Below are positions 1 to 6,261 of a stretch of 10,986 bases of DNA, in pieces. The translations under genes and the position numbers were made by a program. The DNA is from CAYJRR01 sp964372275 [NCBI: uncultured bacterium] (GTDB lineage: Bacteria > CAYJRR01). The number at the start of each line of letters is the position of its first letter. Position 1 is the stretch's first letter. The notes under the pieces are model-generated. The model saw only the letters and a program-made list of their open reading frames with translations, ran no database searches and had not been told where the DNA came from. The stretch spans positions 1 through 10,986 of the forward strand of contig CAYJRR010000146.1 in assembly GCA_964372275.1 (NCBI GenBank). The letters run 5' to 3'.

Positions 1-1489
1 CCTTCGCCCCCTCCGCCATCCCCCTCGCCAGGTTCCGCAACGCCTCCGCCGCCCCGTCTCGATTCCCCTTCTCCAACGACCTCGCCGCCGCCTGCATCGG
101 CCTCGCCATCCGCTGCCCCGGCGTCCCCTCCCCTTGCTTCGCCCCCGCCTCCCCCGCCCTCTTCAGCGTCTCCGTCAGCTTCCGCTCCGCTTCTGCCCCC
201 GTTTCCTCTCCCTCTCCCTTTCCCTCTCCCTGTCCCAACGCTCCCTGCTCCACCCTCTCCGCCAGTGCCTCCAACTCCCTCGCCGTGCCTGCCAACGATC
301 CGCGATCGATCGCCTCCCCCGCCTGCCGGGTATCGGCGTTCTCGCGAAGCTCCTTTGCCATCTGGTGGACCGGATCGGCCTCTCGCGCCGCCTGCATCGC
401 CCCCGCCAGGTCGGCCCGCTCGAGATGCTCCGCGGCCGCCTTGCGGTCCCCCTTCCGGAGCGCCTGCGCCGCTTCGCGCAGCGCGCGCGCCGTCTCGAGA
501 TCGCCCCCCTCCTCCAGCGACGCCGCCAGCTCGTCGAGCTCGTCGGCCAGCGACGCCGTCTCGCGGCGCTCGAACGCCCCCTCGTCGAGGCGCTGGGCCA
601 ACTCCGCCTGCTCGCGGCGGATCGCCTCGGCCTCCCCCGCGGACAACGCCCTCCCCAGCTCCGCGGCACCGCCCTGCTTCTCCATCTCGGACGCGGCACG
701 GCTCAATCGCCGTCCCGCCTCGTCGCGCGCAAGGAGCGCGCGCTCCTTCGCCAACTGCTTGTCGATCTCCGCCAGCTCGCGCATCGCCTGGCGCTTCGTG
801 ACCCGTCCGTCCTTCATCCGCTCCGCGAGCCTCTTCATCCGTTCCGCCGGCGCCTCCGCCTTCGGCGCCGACGGAGCGCCGCCGGGGGTCGCCGTCGGCG
901 AGGCCTCCGCCAGCGCCGCCGCCTCCTTCTCCAGCGCCTTCCCGGCGTCGCGCACCGCGACCTCGTCGGCCGCGGCACGGGCGACGAACGGCGGGATCCA
1001 GGTCGGCACGACGAGCGCCAGAATCGACGGAAGCAGCCCCAGTACCACGGCGGCCGCCATCCCCTTCGGGCGCCGGAGCGGCACCGCGGAGACCGCGTCG
1101 ACCCGGCCGGCGGCCTCGACGGCGGCCGCGACCGCCCGCGCCTCGACCTCGTCCCGCGCTCCGCGTGCGGCGATTTCACGACCGGCGGTGATCCGCTCCG
1201 AGAGTCCGAACCGCAGGTCGAGGATCTCCGCCGCCTCCTCGGGACCCACCGGGCGACTCCAGGAAAGGGCGAACGCCGCCGCGAATCCTGCGAGCGGAAG
1301 GATCGCCGCGATCCCGGCGAGCCACGCCGGAGCGAGCGAGCTTTTCACCAGTGCCAGAATCGCGATCGCGAACGCCCCGGCGAGGATCGCGCCGCCCGCC
1401 GACGCCAGGAGCCCGCGTCGAAGGCGCACCCGGCCGGCGACGCGAGCGAGCGTCCGTTGCAGCACGTCGGCGGGGGCGTCGGCCGGCAC
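1..1489 (-). CDS. DUF4175-like membrane/coiled-coil protein, C-terminus beyond left edge
   Basis: The gene is open for 496 codons and has no stop before the left edge, so its 3' end is missing. An in-frame TAA at 1511-1513 leaves GTG at 1487-1489 as the first usable start; no strong ribosome binding site is seen. Residues about 27-49 and 55-76 form two hydrophobic helices and 143-163 a third. After residue ~180 the protein is charged and helical, rich in Ala, Glu, Arg, Gln and Lys, with heptad-like stretches typical of coiled coil. Two membrane helices, a third near residue 150, then a long helical region is the layout I know from DUF4175 proteins (about 700-1100 aa, function unknown). The family call rests on layout, not a diagnostic motif. 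Near residues 420-430 there is a Gly/Glu/Lys low-complexity stretch encoded by a purine tract. Antisense frames here are open but rich in Arg, Pro and Ser. It lies 83 bases after the RodZ-like gene and may be the last visible member of the same operon. Confidence 0.75.
   Translation of the reverse strand, partial: MPADAPADVLQRTLARVAGRVRLRRGLLASAGGAILAGAFAIAILALVKSSLAPAWLAGIAAILPLAGFAAAFALSWSRPVGPEEAAEILDLRFGLSERITAGREIAARGARDEVEARAVAAAVEAAGRVDAVSAVPLRRPKGMAAAVVLGLLPSILALVVPTWIPPFVARAAADEVAVRDAGKALEKEAAALAEASPTATPGGAPSAPKAEAPAERMKRLAERMKDGRVTKRQAMRELAEIDKQLAKERALLARDEAGRRLSRAASEMEKQGGAAELGRALSAGEAEAIRREQAELAQRLDEGAFERRETASLADELDELAASLEEGGDLETARALREAAQALRKGDRKAAAEHLERADLAGAMQAAREADPVHQMAKELRENADTRQAGEAIDRGSLAGTARELEALAERVEQGALGQGEGKGEGEETGAEAERKLTETLKRAGEAGAKQGEGTPGQRMARPMQAAARSLEKGNRDGAAEALRNLARGMAEGAK
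202..231. repeat. 30-nt homopyrimidine tract with 23-nt perfect mirror repeat
   Basis: Positions 202-231 are pyrimidine only on the + strand. Positions 209-231 read the same in both directions, centred on T220, built from CCCT and CT units. Mirror-symmetric homopurine/homopyrimidine tracts are the class that can form intramolecular triplex (H-DNA). Here the tract lies inside the DUF4175-like gene and encodes a Gly-Glu/Lys low-complexity stretch, so it may simply reflect that composition. Confidence 0.8.
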
Positions 1490-1509
1490 GGGAAGCGTCC
1501 GACCCGGAT

Positions 1510-1539
1510 CTTATCGTTCCGGGCGCGCGATCCCGCCAA
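1510..1539 (-). promoter_or_regulatory. possible promoter for the DUF4175-like gene
   Basis: Reading the minus strand, TTGGCG (1539-1534) and GATAAG (1515-1510) are separated by 18 bases, in a locally AT-richer part of the 83-base gap before GTG 1489. Both hexamers match sigma70 consensus only partly (about 4 of 6). It could be an internal operon promoter; the call is weak. Confidence 0.25.
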
Positions 1540-1553
1540 TCCGGTCTTTGTTC

Positions 1554-1568
1554 CCCGAAAAAATCGGG
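1554..1568 (-). other. short hairpin after the RodZ-like gene
   Basis: CCCGA (1554-1558) and TCGGG (1564-1568) can pair around a 5-base A/T loop, just downstream of the stop codon of the RodZ-like gene on the minus strand. The stem is only 5 bp and no T-run follows, so a full intrinsic terminator is not supported. It may mark a processing or attenuation point. Confidence 0.25.
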
Positions 1569-1572
1569 ATGG

Positions 1573-1965
1573 TCAGCCGCCGCCGCCGGTGGCCAGGAAG
1601 GCCACCAGGGCCACGATCCCGAACAGGGCCACGACCATCAGCGGCCAGGAGACGCGCGCCCCCGACGCCTCGTCCACGCGGGTCGAACGCTCGGGCGATT
1701 CGTGACCGTCGAGCACCCGGATCGCGCGCATCGCGATCCCCTGCCCGTCACCGCCCAGGTAGTCGCCGTAGGATCGCAGGAATCCGCGCGCGAAGACCCG
1801 TCCCGGCAGCTCCTCGTAGCGATCGTCTTCGATCGCGATCAGGAACTCCTTCCGGATCTTCGTGGCGCGCGAGACCTCGTCGAGCGAGAGGTTCCTCTCC
1901 TCCCGCATCCGCTTCAGCGCCTTCCCGACACTTTCGCTCATGGGCGCGGAGTCGGAGGTAGACAT
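1573..1965 (-). CDS. Short RodZ-like HTH protein with C-terminal membrane helix
   Basis: This 130-aa protein has an N-terminal helix-turn-helix of the RodZ (HTH_25) type. Key segments are SVGKALKRMREERNLSLDEV (residues 12-31) and the conserved LPGRVFARGFLRSYGDYL ending near residue 72. A linker follows, then one hydrophobic helix (about residues 107-125) and a terminal Gly run. RodZ is a bitopic protein that links MreB filaments to the cell-wall elongation machinery. Typical RodZ is about 300 aa and has a large periplasmic beta domain after the membrane helix; here the protein stops right after the helix, with no sign of a frameshift. It follows the PilF/Tgl-like gene by 42 bases, the order seen in gammaproteobacteria. 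ATG 1963-1965 has GGAGGA immediately before it, unusually close; a second Met (1939-1941) lacks an SD. The RodZ-type HTH is clear; the rodZ role is an inference. Confidence 0.85.
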   Translation of the reverse strand: MSTSDSAPMSESVGKALKRMREERNLSLDEVSRATKIRKEFLIAIEDDRYEELPGRVFARGFLRSYGDYLGGDGQGIAMRAIRVLDGHESPERSTRVDEASGARVSWPLMVVALFGIVALVAFLATGGGG

Positions 1966-2007
1966 TCCTCCGGGACCTTCAACCCCTGATTATGCCGCTT
2001 CCCAGGC

Positions 2008-2787
2008 CTATCTGCCGAGTGATCTCAGGTACCGGTCGGCATCCTTTCCGATCGGACCGTCGGGATCGCGGGCCTTGGCCTTGAGCCAGAAGTCCCTCGC
2101 ATCGCTCGGCTTCTTCGTCTCCCAGTAGACCAGCCCCGCCACCAGATAGGGCTCCGGCCACTCCGGGCACTCCCGTATCGCCCGGAGCATGCTTTGCAGG
2201 GCGTCTTCGTAGCGCTTGACCTCCCGCTCGGCCGTTCCCTTGTTGACAAGCGCCATGCAGAAGCGCGGCTGCACCCGCAGCGCCCGCTCCGCGTAGGCGA
2301 TCGCCTCGGTGAACTTCCGCTGTTCGAGCGCGGATTTGGAAAGGTTGTTGAGCGGCCGTTCGGGGGTCCGGTAGCCGGGATCGTGAAGCGCCTTCTCCAG
2401 CTCGACGACGGCCTCGGGAAATCGCTTCAGCTCGACGTAGAGCGCCCCCAGGTTGTTGTGCCAATCGCCGGGGACGTCGTCCCCTTTGAGCCTGAACGAA
2501 TCGAGGATCCATCTCTCCGCCTGGAGCTTCAAACCCTCGTCCTTGAGAAGTCTTCCCTTGGCCCAATAGGCCATTCCGAGGAGGTGGGTGATCTCCGGAT
2601 CGTCCGGACGGTTCCGGCGCGCGATCGTCAAGTCGGCGACCGCCCCTTCGGCATCCCCCTCCTGCAGCTTCGCGCTTCCGAGCTGGGTGTGCTGTTGGGA
2701 CGCGATCTGCCGCTTCTGCCCCCCGCAGCCGGCAACCAGGAGCATCGCCCCTCCGAACACGATCGCCGCACGCATCCTTCGTTCCAT
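2008..2787 (-). CDS. TPR lipoprotein, PilF/PilW/Tgl-like
   Basis: This is a 259-aa predicted outer-membrane lipoprotein. The N-terminus is a signal peptide ending in the lipobox LVAGC, with Cys21 as the lipidated residue. Residues about 33-255 are stacked tetratricopeptide repeats; recognisable units include QLGSAKLQEGDAEGAVADL, NNLGALYVELKRFPEAVVEL and NKGTAEREVKRYEDALQSM. The segment ALHDPGYRTPERPLNNLS matches the pattern characteristic of PilF/PilW and Myxococcus Tgl, pilotins that help the type IV pilus secretin PilQ assemble in the outer membrane. Length matches that family (about 230-260 aa). SD-like GGGGA sits 5 bases before ATG 2785-2787. It lies 23 bases after the acidic hypothetical gene and 42 before the RodZ-like gene. 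No other pilus gene is in the window, so pilotin function is inferred from family pattern and neighbourhood. Confidence 0.85.
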   Translation of the reverse strand: MERRMRAAIVFGGAMLLVAGCGGQKRQIASQQHTQLGSAKLQEGDAEGAVADLTIARRNRPDDPEITHLLGMAYWAKGRLLKDEGLKLQAERWILDSFRLKGDDVPGDWHNNLGALYVELKRFPEAVVELEKALHDPGYRTPERPLNNLSKSALEQRKFTEAIAYAERALRVQPRFCMALVNKGTAEREVKRYEDALQSMLRAIRECPEWPEPYLVAGLVYWETKKPSDARDFWLKAKARDPDGPIGKDADRYLRSLGR

Positions 2788-2810
2788 CGCCGTCCCCCTA
2801 CTCGCCTACC

Positions 2811-4079
2811 CTAGAGCATCGACAGCAGTCTCAACAGCGTTTCGGTCGACTCGTCGACCGGGCTCCGCCCCGGCGCGGTTCGCGGCCGGACGAGTCCGAC
2901 CGCCTCGGCCGCGCCGCGGGTGCCGGCGCGCGGCGGGCGAACCGCTTCGCGTGCGGGAGGCGCATCGAGCGCCACCGAGCGCGATTCGTCGGTGTTGTCG
3001 TCGAGGAACTGCGAAACCTCCTCGGTCAGCGCTCCGGTGCTGGACGGCGAAGGCGCGAAGTCGAGATCGGCCAAGACCGCGTCGACCGAAAGTTCGTCCG
3101 CCGAGCTCGCGCGGGCCGCGGAGCGATCCTCGCCGTCGTCGGACAGCACCTCGCGCAACGCGTCGGTCGGCTCGAGATCGTCGCCCTCGGAGCCCGGCGG
3201 ATCGCGCAGGACCTCGTCGATCGTCCGTTCGGCGGTCGGGGAGGCGGGAACGGAGGAGGCGGCGCTCGTCGGGACGGCCCCGACCGGCGCCATCCGCGCA
3301 CCGGCCGTGAAGATCCCCTGGTCGTACACCTCCATCGTCGGCTCGACGGGGGTCAGCTCGGCCTCGCCGACCGATTCGATCTCGGTCAGCGCGTCGTCGA
3401 ACGCCAGCGGCGTCTCCTCTCCGCGCTTCGCCCCTTCGTCCGCCGCGGGCCCGTCGAACGAGAGCGCCTCGAGCGCCTCGATCTGCGAGACCTCGAACTC
3501 CGGTCCCTCGTCCGGCGAAACGACTGGACCCTCGTCGGAGAGGGACGGGAGGTCGTCCTCCAGGAAGTCGGCGGTGGTCGCCTGCCCCGCCTCGGCGCGC
3601 GCCGCCTTGGCGCGCTGGAACTCCTCCAAGGGATCGAGGGGCGCGGCGGGAACGCCCGTTCCCGAGCCTTCGACCGCCGCCTCCTCGAGTCCGCTGACGT
3701 CGGCGAGGAATGGCGGCAGCGTCCCCACCAACGTCGCCCGCCGGCCCGGATCGAGCCCTTCCAACTCCAGGTCGGCGAGCAGGAAGCCCATCGACTCGCA
3801 GAAGGCGGACGCGTCCCCCCACGCCTCGTCGATCGCGTCGATCGCGACCGGCCCTTCGGCCCGGGCGTAGAGGAGCGAGCGTTTCGAATCGAGGAGGTGG
3901 AAATGGACCAGCACCTCCCCCTCGCCGGTCGACAGGCGCCTCGCGACGACGTAGGCCTGCACCCGTTCCGCCGGCTTGTCGTCGGCGGCGACCAACGGCG
4001 TGTTGAGTGACCGGGCGAGGGAGATCGGCTCGCCGCCGGCCGGATCGACCCACGTTCGCTCGGCGTCGAGGAGGAACAT
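2811..4079 (-). CDS. Hypothetical acidic protein with repeated short helical motifs
   Basis: The family of this 422-aa protein is not recognised. Residues 1-127 look globular (mixed alpha/beta, including VQAYVVARRLS and LVHFHLLDSKRSLLYA). The rest is acidic, Pro/Ser/Ala-rich and probably disordered, except for short amphipathic segments: TADFLEDDL (169-177), TIDEVLRD (286-293), TDALREVLSDD (305-315), SVDAVLAD (331-338), EEVSQFLDD (353-361) and the very C-terminal ETLLRLLSML (413-422). The pattern suggests a scaffold that docks partners through repeated linear motifs. There is no signal peptide or membrane helix, so it is probably cytoplasmic. ATG 4077-4079 is chosen because GGAG lies 5 bases upstream; the same frame stays open to 4904, but that extension is antisense-like sequence covering mtnP. 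It sits 26 bases after mtnP and 23 before the PilF-like gene. Confidence 0.8.
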   Translation of the reverse strand: MFLLDAERTWVDPAGGEPISLARSLNTPLVAADDKPAERVQAYVVARRLSTGEGEVLVHFHLLDSKRSLLYARAEGPVAIDAIDEAWGDASAFCESMGFLLADLELEGLDPGRRATLVGTLPPFLADVSGLEEAAVEGSGTGVPAAPLDPLEEFQRAKAARAEAGQATTADFLEDDLPSLSDEGPVVSPDEGPEFEVSQIEALEALSFDGPAADEGAKRGEETPLAFDDALTEIESVGEAELTPVEPTMEVYDQGIFTAGARMAPVGAVPTSAASSVPASPTAERTIDEVLRDPPGSEGDDLEPTDALREVLSDDGEDRSAARASSADELSVDAVLADLDFAPSPSSTGALTEEVSQFLDDNTDESRSVALDAPPAREAVRPPRAGTRGAAEAVGLVRPRTAPGRSPVDESTETLLRLLSML

Positions 4080-4105
4080 CGGGGCTCCAGGCGAGTGTAC
4101 CTTGG

Positions 4106-4972
4106 CTACAGGTACTTGCCCACCAGGAGCTCGAGCCGTTCGCGCGTCTTCGGCGGGATCGACTTGGGATCGGTCATCACCGCGAACTTCATCGCGGATC
4201 CACATCCGCATCGCGGCGCCGCGCCCTGCCGGTCGGCGCGCGGACCGGCCAGCGCCACCGTCTTCCGTGCGCTTTCGATGTTCTTGGCCATGACGGCCAT
4301 CACCGCCTCCACCGTGACCGGCGCCTCCCCTTCGTGCCAGCAGTCGTAGTCGGTGGACAGGGCCAGGGTCGCGTAGCAGAGCTCCGCCTCCCGCGCGAGC
4401 TTGGCCTCGGGGAGGTTGGTCATGCCGATCACCGCGACCCCCGACGCGCGATAGGAGTGGCTCTCGGCGCGGGTGGAGAACTGCGGGCCGTTGATGCAGA
4501 CGTAGGTGCCGCCGCGGTGCACGGTCGCCCCCGCGTCGCGCGCCGCGGCATGGAGCGTCGCCGCGAGATCGGGACAGACCGGATCGCCGAACGAGACGTG
4601 ACCGACGATTCCATCGCCGAAGAAGGTCGAGATCCGTCCGTGGGTCCGGTCGAGGAACTGGTCCGGGACGACGAGGTGTCCGGGGTGGATCTCCTCCTTC
4701 ATCGATCCGACCGCCGAGACGCTGATCACGCGCGTGACCCCCAGCTTCTTGAGGGCCCACACGTTCGCGCGGAAGTTGATCTCGTGCGGCAGGACGCGGT
4801 GCCCGCGGCCGTGCCGCGGCAGGAAGACCAGCTCCGTGCCGTCGAGGCGCCCGGTGAGGAGCTGGTCCGACGGCGATCCGAACGGCGTCGCCACCTCGAT
4901 CCACTGCGCGCCGGTGAACCCTTTTAGCTCGTACAGCCCGCTTCCGCCGATGATCCCGATCTTCTCCGCCAT
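4106..4972 (-). CDS. mtnP: S-methyl-5'-thioadenosine phosphorylase
   Basis: MtnP cleaves methylthioadenosine, a by-product of polyamine and other SAM-dependent synthesis, with phosphate to give adenine and 5-methylthioribose-1-phosphate, feeding methionine salvage in the cytoplasm. At 288 aa it has the usual length. Visible motifs are GGSGLY (9-14), RHGRGH (53-58), the substrate segment NGPQFSTRAES (161-171), MTNLPEA (184-190) and TDYDCW with Asp208 and Asp210. The Asp pair is what separates methylthioadenosine phosphorylases from purine nucleoside phosphorylases, which carry Asn there, so MTA specificity is likely. ATG 4970-4972 is preceded by GGAGG at a spacing of 4 and overlaps the DUF2085 stop as TGATG, implying translational coupling. 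A longer reading of this frame to 5200 is rejected as Arg/Gly-rich antisense sequence. No other methionine-salvage gene is in the window. Confidence 0.95.
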   Translation of the reverse strand: MAEKIGIIGGSGLYELKGFTGAQWIEVATPFGSPSDQLLTGRLDGTELVFLPRHGRGHRVLPHEINFRANVWALKKLGVTRVISVSAVGSMKEEIHPGHLVVPDQFLDRTHGRISTFFGDGIVGHVSFGDPVCPDLAATLHAAARDAGATVHRGGTYVCINGPQFSTRAESHSYRASGVAVIGMTNLPEAKLAREAELCYATLALSTDYDCWHEGEAPVTVEAVMAVMAKNIESARKTVALAGPRADRQGAAPRCGCGSAMKFAVMTDPKSIPPKTRERLELLVGKYL

Positions 4973-5487
4973 CAAGCCTCCGACCGTGCGCGACGCGCCA
5001 CCGACGCCGCCCACGCGGCGGCGACGCCCCCGAGGAGTAGCCCGGTGGCGACGCGCAGTGTATTCGTGCTCTCGCGGAATCCGAAGAGCTGGGTGAGCCC
5101 GTCGGCCGCCATCGGAGCGGTGGCGGGGAGGAGCATCCACAGACGGGGTCGAAGCGGGGCGAACGCCCCGAGGACGAGCCCCGCCGCGATCCCGGCGCAA
5201 CGGGCGCAGACCGCCATCGGTTCGCCGGCGAGGTGGAGCGTGCGCTCGGGAAGCTGATGGCAGAACAGGCGGAACGCCGCTTCCAGCAGGCCGGCGAGCC
5301 CTGGCTGATCGCGAGCCGCGAGGAGCGGCGAGGCGACGGCGAGCGCGAGGTAGACCGCGGGCGGGACGGCGATCAGGACGTCCGGCGCCCGGGCGAGCGC
5401 CATCGCCATCCGACCCGCCGCCGAGGAGAGCCGGTCTGCGGCGGACCGGAGAGCGGCGTCGCGGACCGGGGACCGGTCGTCGTGCAC
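4972..5487 (-). CDS. DUF2085 family membrane protein
   Basis: This is a 171-aa predicted inner-membrane protein of unknown function. The DUF2085 signature is visible: FCHQLPERT (residues 75-83) followed by CARCAGI (94-100), giving one His and three Cys (76-77, 94, 97) that look able to bind metal. Hydrophobic helices lie at about 37-57, 98-112, 116-128 and 146-161. GTG 5485-5487 is chosen because it starts 5 bases after the upstream stop and the added residues look coding; an internal ATG at 5409 would give 145 aa, closer to typical family length. Neither start has a strong SD, so translation may depend on coupling to the DUF4013 gene. Its TGA overlaps the mtnP start codon by one base. The family is confident; the exact start is not. 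Confidence 0.82.
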   Translation of the reverse strand: MHDDRSPVRDAALRSAADRLSSAAGRMAMALARAPDVLIAVPPAVYLALAVASPLLAARDQPGLAGLLEAAFRLFCHQLPERTLHLAGEPMAVCARCAGIAAGLVLGAFAPLRPRLWMLLPATAPMAADGLTQLFGFRESTNTLRVATGLLLGGVAAAWAASVARRARSEA

Positions 5488-5492
5488 CCGCG

Positions 5493-6182
5493 TCAGGCCA
5501 CGTTCGGTGCGAGGGACCCGCCCTTCGCCCGGGCCAACCGCAGCACCTGCCCGTACGCGTGCCCCTGGATCATCATCGCCCACGCCGCCGTGAACAGCGC
5601 GCCGATGCAGAAGAGGACGATGCCGAACTGCGCGATGAACTGGCCGACCACCCCGACCAGGATCGACAGCACGACGTTCATGCCGTTCTCCTTGACGAAG
5701 TTGAAGACCTCCATCGGACGGAACGCCGCCGCCATCTCGCCGGTGTCGATCATGCGGAGGATCCCGATCGGCGCCAGCAGCCCGCCGAGCACCATCAGCG
5801 GCATCCCGAGACAGTAGGCCGCCAGCATGAAGGGCACCCCGGCCGCTTCGGCCCCGCCGGTTCCGCTGGAGCGCGCGATCTCCTGCGTGATCCCCATCAT
5901 CAGACCGCCGCCGAAGAAGAAGATCAGTCCGGGCAGCGTGTAGCAGAGGGAGACCACGAACATCTTGAAGCCGTAGGCCAGGTCGTCGCCGAACTGGTCG
6001 AGCTCGGGGCAAGGGGTGTCGTTCCCCTCCGCGACCTGGAGGATGATCCGGCGCTGGTAGCCCATCAGCACCATGACCCCGAGGATCGGCAGCAACATGT
6101 AGACGCCGGCGAGCAACACCTTCTTGAGCCAGTCCCTGTCTTCGAACACGAACTGGAACGGCCGCGCGAAATCGAAGTTCAT
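5493..6182 (-). CDS. DUF4013 family membrane protein
   Basis: This is a 229-aa integral membrane protein. After the N-terminal FDFARPFQFVFEDRDWLKK it has hydrophobic helices at about 22-42, 72-97, 116-141 and 168-205. The opening (pattern Phe-x-DxxW-hydrophobic, then GY.RR) and the helix spacing match DUF4013, a family of unknown function. ATG 6180-6182 is preceded by GGAGGG with 6 bases of spacing; the same frame stays open to 6398, but that part overlaps rlmN and is Arg/Pro/Ser-rich. It follows rlmN by 79 bases and precedes the DUF2085 gene by 5, suggesting the two membrane proteins are made together. Function unknown. Confidence 0.88.
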   Translation of the reverse strand: MNFDFARPFQFVFEDRDWLKKVLLAGVYMLLPILGVMVLMGYQRRIILQVAEGNDTPCPELDQFGDDLAYGFKMFVVSLCYTLPGLIFFFGGGLMMGITQEIARSSGTGGAEAAGVPFMLAAYCLGMPLMVLGGLLAPIGILRMIDTGEMAAAFRPMEVFNFVKENGMNVVLSILVGVVGQFIAQFGIVLFCIGALFTAAWAMMIQGHAYGQVLRLARAKGGSLAPNVA

Positions 6183-6261
6183 CGAGTGCCCTCCGGCCGG
6201 ATCGTGTCCGATCGGCGCGGCGGAAGTAAAGCGCCGTCGGTCGGCCCTCCCGGTTGCCGCG

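Noticed and set aside
300-1840. Frequent CGATCG/GCGATCGC-like words, as if a HIP1-type repeat
   Set aside because: They fall mainly in-frame on Ile, Ala and Asp codons in high-GC genes and are not regularly spaced or in spacers.
134-1961. Long plus-strand open frames (523 aa and 558 aa)
   Set aside because: Their products are Arg/Leu/Pro- or Ser/Ala-rich low-complexity sequences. They lie antisense to minus-strand frames with clear protein features (RodZ-like HTH, membrane helices), as expected from high-GC DNA.
2811-4904. 697-aa reading of the acidic protein
   Set aside because: The N-terminal 275 residues are out-of-frame shadow of mtnP. An ATG at 4079 with a GGAG site gives a sensible 422-aa protein.
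4106-5200. 364-aa reading of MtnP and the 301-aa reading of the DUF4013 gene
   Set aside because: The extra N-terminal residues are Arg/Gly/Pro-rich and overlap upstream genes, whereas the shorter starts have GGAGG-type sites and match family lengths.
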